Below, piece by piece: positions 55,012 through 64,000 of a stretch of DNA of 64,000 nt (positions are counted from its first letter, which is position 1; each line of letters opens with the position of its first letter). The translations under genes were made by a program, and so were the position numbers. Source of the DNA: Megaustenia siamemsis (Eukaryota; Mollusca; Gastropoda; Stylommatophora; Ariophantidae); assembly GCA_032433765.1 (NCBI GenBank), contig JAVIAB010000124.1, positions 94,622,845 to 94,686,844 of the forward strand, read 5' to 3'. Under the pieces are notes generated by a model, which worked only from the letters and a program-made list of their open reading frames with translations, was not told where the DNA came from and made no database searches.

Positions 55012-56411
55012 TTGACGTGTTTGCACGCTTTCACCGTTTTTGACACAATTAGACACTTTAAAAAACACGAGAAATTGTGTGTTCCATTTCCGTTCATTCA
55101 TAGGTGGAGACGTGGAACGATAACATTTATCATGAGTCTTAAAATGAAATTCTGCAGTTTACAAAACATCGCAATAAAAATGTATGACTATTTTTGCAAA
55201 AAGGCTAAACGAGGAAGATTATTTCATTCTTTAGAAAACCCTGAGAATAGGACAAGAAACATTTTGGATTTATCTAAACGGTCATTTAATCGCTGGATTC
55301 AAGCACGTGACCGTCAATGTTCAAAATATACAAAATCACAAGGAAGAGCAAAAGTGTTGGATAAATTCGACAGTGAACTTATTAGAAGTGAAATTCGCAA
55401 AATGTTGGGTATGAATGAAACTGTTACAATAAGAAAATTAAAAGTATCGCTGAAAAAGAACAACAGTATTGAAACATCAAAGTCTACATTATGGAGGAAT
55501 GTGAGAGCTGCAGGCTTTACATTCAGAAAGTATTCCAATGGACGAAACATCATCTGTGAGAAGCCACATATAGTAGTCATGAGAAGCAAGTACTTACATG
55601 AAGTAAAAGAGGTGCGCAAGCAAGGTTATGATATTGTGTACTTGGATGAAACATGGATCAATGCTCACCACACTAACCAAAGGGAATGGCAGTCATCAGA
55701 TGGAAAGATTAAGAGATTAATACCTAGCAGCAAAGGACAGCGCTTGATAATTGCTCATGCAGGTAGTCGACAACATGGACTAATACAGAATGCAGAGCTC
55801 ATATTTTTCTTTCAAAATCCATAGACAATAGGGATTATCACTCTGAGATGAATGGTCACATATTTAGACATTGGATTGAAAATTCTGTTCTCACATCACT
55901 ACATCGACCATCTTGCCTAATAATGGACAATGCAGCGTACCACAACATTGTTTCACTTGAAGATAAAGTCCCGACGTCATCCAGTACAAAAGATGCTTTT
56001 AAGATATGGCTCACAAAGGAGCACATACAATTTAATAACATGTACTTAAAACCTGAATTACTATCTCTAGTAAAGCAAAAACAAAGGACAAAGATTTTTC
56101 AAATAGATAAGATTATCCAAGAGCACGGTCATATAAGTTTGAGGCTGCCACCTTACCATGCTCATTTAAATCCAATAGAACTAATCTGGGCAAAATTAAA
56201 AGGACAAGTGGCAGATGAAAATACAACATTCAAAATATGCGATGTAAAGACTCTTGCTAATCTCGCTTTATTAAATATAGACAAAGATTATTGGGTTAAA
56301 TGTGAAGACCACGTCTTAAAACAGGAAGAGGAATATTGGAAAAATGATGGTTTGTGGAATGTTCAACCCCAAATAGTTATTAATCTTTTAGACTCGTCTG
56401 ATTCAGAATGA
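55012..56411 (+). pseudogene. T3 transposase with one frameshift
   Basis: Open from 55012 (or from the Met at 55132 equivalent to T2) to 55824, where two extra bases in GAGCTCATATTTTTC near 55803 shift the frame. The proper frame resumes and runs to the normal TGA at 56409-56411. The first part holds the helix-turn-helix regions and YLDETWINAHH; the second holds CLIMDNAAYHN and NPIELIWAKL. In the CLIMDN region T3 also reads TSLHRP where T2 has PALDRP. The lesion differs from those of T1 and T2. Confidence 0.87.
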
Positions 56412-56419
56412 AAGTATAT

Positions 56420-56704
56420 TGTTATTGGCTTTATTATTGTTATTGGCTATGGAAGGCCTCGGTCTCACAGCAAACGAATTAAAATCCATAATTGCTCAAC
56501 CGCCCATGCCAGTGGAATCATCCGAATTGCTAACTCATCTCCAAAACAAAGAAAGGTAACTGTAGTCCCCATCGTAGTAGTCTCAGCACACGCCAAAAGA
56601 CATAAGGCGAAACCGCGCAGAAAGTGAACACAGCCAACTGTTGCCCGTCATACAATATCATCATTCATCGTAAACAAGCGGGATATCGAAGCAGGATCAA
56701 AACT
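56420..56704 (+). repeat. Dispersed repeat DR1, copy nested in T3
   Basis: Begins with TTATTGTTATTGGCTATGG and holds the left and middle DR1 blocks (ACGAATTAAAATCCATAATT, CACACGCCAAAAGACATA). It stops at AGGATCAAAACTATG, so it lacks the right part found in the 39998 copy. T2 has uninterrupted sequence at this place. Confidence 0.75.
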
Positions 56705-57139
56705 ATGTTGGCCCCTATATTACCTTAAATTAGTTCAACAAACGGTCCTTTTCAGGACCACACAACTATGAAAATTGGACATACAGGTATACCTTGATAT
56801 TATCGTCCGTCCTCGAACTGAGAAGACAATAATTCTCCAAGTGTTTTGTCTTATTCAGTTATATCCCCATTACGGCCACGCCTTTACCTAGTGGAAATTA
56901 ATCATAGACCAGCAACTACGGCAATTTCTATTATTTAGAGGTTCACAATTTACAATTTTGACAAACATCAAAGAAATTCGCCGCTTTAAGAAAACTGCAG
57001 CTGCAAGATATTTGTTAAATATACATTTAAAGGGTCTTTTGAATTCAAATAACATTTGGAAAATTTCAACAGTTTTTAACAAACGGTTACTGAGTAATAG
57101 CGTTTTGAAGTTGGGCACATGATTTGAAACGAGCTATAG

Positions 57140-57375
57140 TGACATTGCTGCTGCAATTCGGTTGCAAGTGAGTCTTTCTAACTCTGGGTTTCATTTGTTG
57201 AGACACCGGTAGTATATTCACCTGAACACAAAAACAACGTGGTTTTAGCGCCCATGACCTGCGATAGTGCTGCATGCGACTGGCCTTAGAGTGTTGTGGA
57301 ATTTTTCCAGCCCCGGCATTTTCCTGGGACCGGATATGTGTTTTGTGTTCGACTGACACATTTGCCAATAATGAC
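57140..57375 (-). repeat. Dispersed repeat DR2, copy 2
   Basis: The reverse complement matches the right half of 29630-29965 (TGCAGCACTATC, GGGCGCTAAAACCA, GTGTTCAGGTG). It abuts the right end of T3. Confidence 0.5.
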
Positions 57376-57737
57376 AATTTAAAAAAAAACAGGGGAGAAA
57401 TAAGTGATATGGTAACAGTTTTATATAGGTGAGTAACAAAACTACAAAAGTCGACGTTTCAGACAAGAAAGCTTTCAGCTGGAACAACAAACAACAACAC
57501 ATAAATATATGTTACAGCAGCCTCGCATGTCTTTGCATCTTGGAGAATCTTGATCGCCCGTGGAAGTATCCATGTTGAGCTGTTCACTATTTATACGAAA
57601 TAAAGCGCTTCAATAGAACAGCATGAACCATCATGATGAACGCTTTATTGGTTGTTGGAACAAGGGCGGAGCAGATATTGGAATGCCCTACCTACAGTGA
57701 AGTCATTCTAAAGTCTATTATTCTTAGATATATATTT

Positions 57738-57989
57738 AAAAAAAAAAAGTAAAATACCCCCATCACGCCAAGTGGCGTATAGGGAATATGGTGTTAGTGA
57801 CCATAAATTTTACATACCTTCGGCTCATGGTTTTTGGGGTAATGTGGTCGGTATTACGCCCATGCCGCTTTACTTTCCCAGAAGAATATCCGGTACCCAT
57901 TAAAAGCTGGGTGAACCAGCAGCCGTCGGTTGGGTGCTCTCTTTTCCTTAGTAGTCCAGTTCACTAACCACTGAGCTATCGTGGCTTCC
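57738..57989 (-). mobile_element. tRNA-derived SINE copy
   Basis: The minus strand starts GGAAGCCACGATAGCTCAGT. The box B region has lost the GGTTCGATCCC core (AGAGCACCCAACC instead). The hairpin ACGCCAAGTGGCGT and an A-run lie at the plus-strand left end. Confidence 0.82.
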
Positions 57990-58294
57990 TTCTTAGATAT
58001 ATAGTAAACATTTATACTCATAAAATTGTAATTAATTCTTTCATGTTTTTCTTTGTCAAGTAATGTTGCGTCGTTTGTAAAAATCGTTCCTTTCTCTGTG
58101 CTCTCTTGTTGGAGAGGTTAGATAAATATTCAGACTTGGTTGATTCATGTCACCATTGATTTACATCTATGAAAACTAGACGATGAGTTTACATTTCAAC
58201 AGTTCCAAGGGAGCCTGTGTTGGCAAAAGTCTCAGCCTGTTTAGTTGTAGCTGTAATGGTGAGAAATATTCAGTAGTCTATAAGACATACGTGC

Positions 58295-58395
58295 GTATCT
58301 GATAACCAGGAATATATTTCTTTCTACTAGTTTGTTCATGATACAGATGACGTTGCTCGTACCTTTACCACCAATAAATTCACTGTTTATTCCTA
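58295..58395 (-). repeat. Trace of a LINE-A reverse transcriptase
   Basis: The minus strand reads FIGGKGTSNVICIMNKLVER, comparable with the FVRDKGTSNAIYIIRSLVER segment of LINE-A. Nothing else of the element remains. Confidence 0.4.
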
Positions 58396-58399
58396 ATTT

Positions 58400-59820
58400 A
58401 AAAGCACACACGTCGGCATTAAAATGATTGTACGTAAAATTAAATAATAATAAGATGAATAACAAATGTGAACAATATAAAAATATGAACTATAAGCTAA
58501 AATGAAGAAACATACATTGAATAATGGTTTTTAATGTTATTTATGGTGGATTATCTCATCACGATATAGTGACAAAACCTAGAAGAACCACTGTAATGTG
58601 GATTTTAAGACATTCTTTCATGCATGTTTCATTCCTTCCATAACCTTTTTGGACAAGAACCATCCATTGAAATAAATCTGTAGAGACCACAAATAACGAG
58701 AATTTTACTTAAATGCTTTGTTGCTCCAAAATATTCAAGCGTTGTAGCTGCAGTTGCTAGATTCAATACAGCTACCTCAACTTCGCCATGCACCAGGCAC
58801 GTTGAATTATACTGCAGGGATGTGAAAGTGTGAAATGATTTTATTTGCTATTCTGTATTGGAGGTTTCACGTTTTGAACATATTTTATCTATTGAATTAT
58901 AAGCTTTTTTTGGCTTTGTAATACCTTCCTGCTAACCACATAACACTGAAATATTTTGTTTTGTAAAAATAGCGAACGAGGATGTACATCTACACTTTTT
59001 TAGCTACAATGTCATCGTCATCATCATTTCCTGCTCTGTAAGAAAATGTAGCTACTATAATCTTCTCATATTGATGCATATTAGGGTAACACTGTTTGGG
59101 TTTAGTCCACAGGTTATCTTATTAGCGCATCTAACAACCCAACAGCGCTCAGACCCCTTCCTAAACAAGCTGTCCAGCATGAAACACGCCTACCATACAC
59201 TAATGAAAGCACCGAAGATGGCATCAGCTAAGATGCACTAATTTTTAGTACTTGACTCTGTCATCCCAATTTATTCATATTTCTTTGGGCCTCATTTAGT
59301 TTGTATTTTCCTTTGCAAAATGAATTTCTCTAAAAGTAGGTTATTTTATTACTGAGGCGTAACATATTGATACACAACTAACGACCCTAGCATAAGATAT
59401 CTGAGCTGTTCTTGTACATAGCTAGTAGTTCATTGCCCAGTCAAGCAACAGACAGGGGTGAACAATTCAATCCGACGAAATGTAGTGTTGTCTGTATGGT
59501 TCTTATACTCGGGAATGAGAACAACACGGAAGACAAATCTGCAATGCTTTTATTAATCTGTTATATAAAGTATTAACTATTCTATTCGTGTTTTACCTGC
59601 AATTCAGCTAATATGTAATAACGTGATATTATTAACACGCAACCTACCTCTATGAATGTGATATCTACGAAACTAAATAAAAAACACTATTTAGATATTT
59701 TTAAATATTGAAGCTGTCGATATCTGCGTCATTTAAAATGAGGGCGATGTAGAAGAGTTGTTTTAGTAGAAGGCAGTAGAAGAGGGATAAGATGCAAGCT
59801 TGTACGTTAATGAACGTTGA
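58400..59820. other. No feature seen (R1 3' flank)
   Basis: AT-rich unique sequence without recognised repeats or coding potential. Confidence 0.4.
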
Positions 59821-59826
59821 CATATT

Positions 59827-60453
59827 TTAATTATCATCTGAGTTATGTAAGTGTGATATGCCCGTCTCATAGCAGAAGAGTTGACGGAACATGTCTCTGT
59901 ACTTACTGCTCATGTGGTAATAGATGAAGATGTTCATTGACGAGTTGATGGATTCCATAACAAAGCCTATGCCACCCAACACAAACGCAATGTTCTTGTA
60001 TTTCCCAACAATTGAAATTTCCGGCTCAATTACCATGGCAACACAGATCATGACAATAGGAATGTAGCACGCCACGAATAGTGTCGAAATCATCACTACC
60101 ATTTTAGACACTTTTTGGTTACGAGTTGAAACATTGACAGCTTGTTTAACTGACGTTGTAACATTCCTCCATTTAGTGTTTATTCTGAGTTTAACAACCA
60201 GGATTGAGGTGCAAGAAATGATCACCATAAAGGCGCTGAAGGAAACGAAGACGTTATTGATCGCGAACGAAATCTTCTCTGTGACTTCTTTATTTTCTTT
60301 AAAAACAATGCCAATGACAGTTTTGTTTTTTGCTGGAAAGAACGTCATCTCCAAATTATTAACAACGTAGAATGGAGACATACTTGCTAGCAGGACAGTG
60401 AAGACACAAGCGGTGATGACTGAAGCTCGTTTTGGGGTGACTAAGTTTTTAAC
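59827..60453 (-). CDS. R1 exon 3 (TM4 to C-terminus)
   Basis: 627 nt, 208 residues and a TAA stop. The acceptor reads ATTTCAG before GTTAAAAACTTAGTCACC. The exon begins VKNLVTPKRASVIT, leading into TM4. A glycosylation-type NKT lies in the second extracellular loop after FFPAK. TM5, a basic third intracellular loop with the RNQKVSK motif, TM6 and TM7 follow. The C-tail is about 11 residues longer than in R3 and ends HLHNSDDN. Confidence 0.85.
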   Translation of the reverse strand, partial: VKNLVTPKRASVITACVFTVLLASMSPFYVVNNLEMTFFPAKNKTVIGIVFKENKEVTEKISFAINNVFVSFSAFMVIISCTSILVVKLRINTKWRNVTTSVKQAVNVSTRNQKVSKMVVMISTLFVACYIPIVMICVAMVIEPEISIVGKYKNIAFVLGGIGFVMESINSSMNIFIYYHMSSKYRDMFRQLFCYETGISHLHNSDDN

Positions 60454-63400
60454 CTGAAATATAATAACGTAAAATTTAACATTATTTCAGTTTTATAAAC
60501 TTTATTTTAAATAGTTAGATGTAGCTACCATAGAGGGAAGAAAATAATGTTTCATTTAATAAAATCGCTTTATTTCATGTTTGTTTATGGAGGTGATGAA
60601 TTGTCTGTACTATGGTAAAACATGGAAGAGAAAAGACTCATGAAAAAAGATGGAAAAACCATGTGGATCAGTTGGCTTCCGCAGTGTGCGTCCTTTCCAG
60701 CTCAATCGTCTACGCTGTATCTTTTTATCCACTGGTATTTGACTGGTACATTTCCATAATTCTATGTTAGTAATTTTGTCCTGCCATTTCCATCCTTTTA
60801 TTCTGCGTAAGCATCCATTAATGAAAGTCTGTATCTTCATGATTGTTATTTTAGTTGTTCTCCATGTTAGATAAGGTTTATATCACACTCTTCGTCATGC
60901 TTTCCTTGGCTTCTTCAGCACAATTAGATAAGGTTTATATCACACTCTTCGTCATGCTTTCCTTGGCTTCTTCAACACAATTTGATAAGGGCTAACATAT
61001 ATTTGAAAATTTGCATTGTTCTAAAAATAAAAAGTTATATATAAAAGCTACAATACCCTATATCATGCTTAGTGCATAATTGTCTCTTTGTTGTCCATGT
61101 GCCTGATAGCAGTAGTTACAACATGGGAAAAGTAAGATACATTAAAGATTTTCTGAAAAATGTACAGTGTCACGATATAACTCAAGTGGCAGTTTTTAAT
61201 TATCCAGAAGGGAAATGATCTATACATTGTGAAATGAATATAAAAATAAATATAAGATGCCCAAAACCAAATATTGGAACAACCAGCTCCTCTCCTTTAA
61301 CACACAATGGTATAGATAAGCGGAAACGTTATGTTTTCTTGCTACTGTGCCATATATGGTCACTCACAAAACTTCAGGACTTAGTCAACATTGAAATAAA
61401 AGAAGTTTAAAGAAAGCAACAGAAGTAATCAGAAACGGCAACGTGAGATCACAAAGAAAGAAAATGTTAAACTGAAAGCATTGTCAAGAAAAAGGTGGAT
61501 TACCTGAATGTCTTGTAGTTTCATACCATCTTCCAACAGTATAGAAACGCAGAGAGTTTGGGTTAGACCCAGACCGTTCAATTCACAACATCCAGGAAAC
61601 GTAGCTGAAGGCAGACACACGTACCAAAGTTTCTGATTTTCATAAACAAAAAGAGCTACACCTAAATTAAAATACCTTTCCCTACACCTAATAGTGTGCA
61701 TAAGAAAGTGCAGAAGGTGATGTTAAGTCACATTTCATAGAAGTTATTTTATGACGTCAGTGTAAAGGTACAGGTTGTTTATAAAGTATCTGTGCAGTGG
61801 CTTTAACAACATTTTTGTGCAATTACGTCTCCGATTTATGAAATTTACGTCATGATATTCTGTGTCCATAATTTCGTCTGCAGCATACCACAAGAAGTCT
61901 TTGTTATTTTCACGGTTTCATTGCTGAAAGGAAATGGTGATAAACATTGAAAGAAGGATATTTTTGGTTGGACATGTCTTCCGTAATAGTGACAAATATA
62001 CTGAAGAATTAATTTGACAATTTGTGCTGAAATGTCCAGACTCACAAGTCTCCAATCGCAATGCTGTTAGGAATTTGATTGACATGTTTCGGGCTACTGG
62101 TAGTGTAGTAGATGCAGACCTATCTGGAAAGCCTCCAACTTAAGAAGGCACAGTGCTTGATATCCAGACCTGAATTACAATCAGCCCTAATAAATATTTA
62201 AGGCGGTTGTCTCAACAGGTACATTTACCAATGAGTACCGTCCACAAGTTTCTGAACAGTAAGCTGCACTTCCGTCCTTACTTCTTCTTTTTCTTTTCTT
62301 CCTCACATGCCTTTTAGCGTCGAGGGGAGATATAATTTGCGGTCTTTTGTTCTTCTGTTCGCCTCTGCTGCTGCTATATTTCCTAGTGCTTCTAATATTC
62401 CTTCGATCCATCTTTTTCGTGGTCGACCCTTGCGTCTAGTGTTCTCACAACTTTGTCTGAAGGCTCGTTGTGTTGTGCTTTGATCTTTTTGCCTTGTTAC
62501 GCCAAAACCATTTTATCTGTTGTTTCCTTATATATTCTATGGCGGGGCTATTCCGTCCTTACAGATTAACGAAATCGTTTCAATTCCATGAAATAGATTA
62601 CAAATCTCAAATGAAATACTGCCTGTGATTTCAGAACCTTATTTATAAATAAGGTGATGAATTTCTCGTCGCAACTTTCTTCAATGATTACGCATGGTTT
62701 CATCTCTCTAGTTACGTCAACAGCCAGAACAATCTATCTGGAGTAGTGGATTAGTGAAAACCCCCATACATTACATCAAATGCCGCTTCATACTAGGAAA
62801 GTCGAAGTGTGGTGCGCCATAAGACGCATACGGATTTGTCTATCCAACAATCAAAGCAGAACGTTACCGTACTTTAATCCTGGAACCATTCTTTGTCCAC
62901 CTTACAGAGCGGGACATTAAAGAAGGTTTCAGCAGGATAGGGCAACAGCACACACAGCCACAACATCACTTATTTAGAAATAATATTCACAAATCGCATT
63001 ATTTCACGTGGAATCTGCCCTGCTTGTTCACCGGACCTAACTCCTCAATACTTTTATCCGTGAGGTGCCCTGAAAGCAAACATTATTCTAAATAATCCAC
63101 AACAGTTAATGACCTGAAGGCATAAATCGTCACACGGATCCAACAATTATCGCCTGTCATTAATCCAGACGGTTTCCAAAAATATGAAGATCTGAGTCAA
63201 CAAATGTCTTGAGGCCCTTGGTGGACATTTTGAACACATGCTGTAGACACAGCTTCATCACGTGAACAGTCACTTTTCCCAATACAAGCCAATCAAGGGC
63301 AGTAATGTCTAGATGAATAATACCAATTTACGGTAGAATTTCACATAATTAAAAAAAAATTCACTGCACAGCAACTTTATAAACACCCCGTATATATTTA

Positions 63401-63640
63401 GATTACTTTAACTGTTACTTCTGACCTTCAGTGGTGCAGTCACACACAGGCATCTTTCCAGTGTGATTAAAGCTGTCATCCAGGCAGTGACTCGGGTAAA
63501 TGTTATGTGTGGCCAGGTACCAGTCAAGGATTGGAACCCAACTGGTTCAAATGGTAGATCAGCGTTATTCATAGCTGGCGTCAGGCAAATGTTCGTCCAT
63601 ATCAATGGGACTAGACAGCCAAGGTCGGATACAGCTAGGC
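59827..63640 (-). CDS. R1: gastropod chemosensory-type 7TM receptor, 5' exon outside window
   Basis: Partial receptor gene read from two exons, complement(join(59827..60453, 63426..63640)), giving 279 residues from TM2 to the C-terminus. Exon 1 (N-terminus and TM1) must lie beyond position 64000, because nothing like it follows 63640. The product should be a plasma-membrane G-protein-coupled receptor. The closest family I know is the gastropod-specific set of rhodopsin-like chemosensory receptors; the ligand is unknown. The TM3 end reads [12 protein letters not shown], an ERC triplet in place of DRY, and the TM7 end reads NIFIYYHMSSKYRD, a degenerate NPxxY. The intron (60454-63425) contains a decayed mariner-like element with a LINE inside it. 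No disabling change is visible. It could be a neuropeptide-type rather than chemosensory receptor. Confidence 0.8.
60608..60845 (-). mobile_element. LINE-D C-terminal fragment
   Basis: The minus strand reads [20 protein letters not shown], then ITNIELWKCTSQIP, then RRRLSWKGRTLRKP, a typical LINE C-terminal region. It lies in R1 intron 2. Confidence 0.7.
60868..60992. repeat. Tandem duplication of about 57 bp
   Basis: TTAGATAAGGTTTATATCAC through GGCTTCTTC(A)GCACAA occurs twice with two or three differences, followed by the start of a third unit (TTTGATAAGG). Confidence 0.85.
61930..63245 (+). pseudogene. Mariner-like transposase, heavily decayed
   Basis: Recognisable pieces in shifting frames: IERRIFLVGHVFRNSDKYTE, FRATGSVVDADLSGKPPT, RRLSQQVHLPMSTVHKFLN (before the LINE), then FHLSSYVNSQNN, RIISRGICPACSPDLTPQYF and NIILNNPQQL. 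These match the order of a mariner/Tc1-type transposase from paired helix-turn-helix to the end of the catalytic core. The second catalytic residue region is unreadable. Many stops and frameshifts, so it is long dead. Confidence 0.7.
62282..62550 (-). mobile_element. LINE-C 3' fragment inserted in the mariner, with target duplication
   Basis: The 12-bp sequence TTCCGTCCTTAC is present on both sides (62270-62281 and 62551-62562) and is interrupted mariner coding sequence. The insert carries the LINE-C end with CGTCGAGGGGAGATATAATT and a GAAGAAG-type tail. Confidence 0.8.
63426..63640 (-). CDS. R1 exon 2 (TM2-TM3)
   Basis: 215-nt exon. The acceptor is ATTCAG before GCCTAGC and the donor follows CCACTGAAG as GTCAGAAG. 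It begins in phase 1, completing a glycine codon left by exon 1, and ends in phase 0. It encodes [19 protein letters not shown] (TM2) and the TM3 block ending [13 protein letters not shown]. Length and phases equal those of the other three exon 2 copies. Confidence 0.85.
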
Positions 63641-63711
63641 CTGAATTTTAGAACAGAAAGGTGACCATATAGTAGTTCTCTTGTGTGCAGTACAGAGTAG
63701 TTGAGACCGAA

Positions 63712-63838
63712 AGATGGAATACTAGAAACACTATGAAACTTACCAGCAGGGGAAGTCATCAAAAAAGCAAAAGACCTTAAAATATATCTCCCCTTTACGC
63801 TGAACTGAAAATAATGAAGGGAAGACGAAGAGAATAAA
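63712..63838 (+). mobile_element. LINE-C 3' end, decayed
   Basis: GATGGAATACTAGAAACACT, GCAAAAGACCTTAAAATATAT and CTCCCCTTTACGCTGAA follow the LINE-C C-terminal block (IDGILEALGN through LPSTLKG), ending in GAAGGGAAGACGAAGAG. It sits just upstream of R1 exon 2. Confidence 0.6.
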
Positions 63839-63852
63839 GTAATTTTACGTCG

Positions 63853-64000
63853 AACATAGACAGAAAGAAAGACAGACAGACAGATAGATAGATACATAGA
63901 TAGATAGACAGGCAGACAGACAAATAGATGGATAGATAGATAGATAGACAGACAGACATACTGAAAGACAGACAGACAAATAGATAAATAGATATGTAGA
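63853..64000. repeat. (GATA)n/(GACA)n microsatellite, runs off the window
   Basis: Mixed GATA and GACA units from about 63853 to the window end. Confidence 0.9.

Larger units (their letters stand above)
54753..57136 (+). mobile_element. T3: Tc1/mariner-superfamily transposon carrying a DR1 insertion
   Basis: 2384 bp, ends as in T2 (TAGCTTGTTTCATAAGTCGT and GATTTGAAACGAGCTA), TA at 54751-54752 and 57137-57138. It is longer than T1 and T2 because a DR1 copy of about 285 bp replaces a few bases of the 3' UTR. It lies about 2.7 kb downstream of the R1 stop codon. Confidence 0.9.
61771..63390 (+). mobile_element. Decayed mariner-like element with a LINE-C insertion
   Basis: Inverted repeats of about 30 bp: left CAGGTTGTTTATAAAGTATC, right complement CGGGGTGTTTATAAAGTTGC, both continuing into TGTGCAGTG. 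TA flanks both ends (61769-61770, 63391-63392). Without the LINE insert the element is about 1.34 kb, normal for mariners. It lies in R1 intron 2, antisense to the receptor. Confidence 0.8.

Noticed and set aside
63641..64000. Search for R1 exon 1
   Set aside because: Only a LINE-C remnant and a GATA/GACA microsatellite are present. No CLSID or KQGFKDPV motif.

Overview
This is eukaryotic DNA, most likely from a gastropod mollusc. It is AT-rich, full of interspersed and tandem repeats, and its host genes are split by GT-AG introns. The only host genes I can support are four copies of one class A (rhodopsin-like) 7-transmembrane receptor gene. They resemble the gastropod chemosensory-receptor expansion known from Biomphalaria, Elysia and Aplysia. 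The species is not determined.

Receptor array. All four genes lie head to tail on the minus strand and are numbered here in transcription order. R1 (59827-63640) has exons 2 and 3; its exon 1 is beyond the right edge. R2 (40795-48385, 347 aa) and R3 (22510-30366, 355 aa) are complete. R4 (4684-14401) has exons 1 and 2; exon 3 lies left of the window or is lost. Every gene has the same design: exon 1 (TM1) ends in phase 1, exon 2 (TM2-TM3) is exactly 215 nt and ends in phase 0, and exon 3 carries TM4 to the C-tail. No exon in the window has a stop or frameshift. Introns run from 1.8 to 9.2 kb and hold most of the repeats.

Mobile DNA. Three copies (T1 15139-17242, T2 44335-46450, T3 54753-57136) belong to one IS630/Tc1/mariner-type transposon with TA target duplications. 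Each is broken by a different single lesion. A decayed mariner-like element with recognisable inverted repeats (61771-63390) was later hit by a LINE that left a 12-bp target duplication. An 845-bp non-autonomous element with ~105-bp inverted repeats lies at 32613-33457. At least six LINE families are present. LINE-A is RTE/BovB-like with a GATGAT tail. LINE-B has a 667-aa open frame at 23841-25844. LINE-C has a GAAGAA tail. LINE-D and LINE-E are 3' fragments. Two different LINEs end in RNase H domains (9430-10467 and 33643-34311). A tRNA-derived SINE occurs six times and a ~370-bp repeat of unknown class (DR1) three times.

Tandem DNA. Major arrays are: CT-rich 23/24-bp (640-2555), GAAGAA-type 24-bp (4205-4650), 39-bp (7644-8386), 25-bp (8420-9027), another 25-bp of 2 kb (11455-13495), GATA (36565-37138), 57-58-bp (37365-38420) and 26-bp (53934-54655). 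Several contain long open frames that I treat as repeat artefacts.

Stretches with nothing recognised: 360-620, 10775-11450, 13750-14110, 17250-18940, 21670-22500, 26100-26375, 30510-31200, 31700-32610, 40380-40630, 48400-49200, 52310-52850, 58020-58290, 58400-59820 and 61000-61765.
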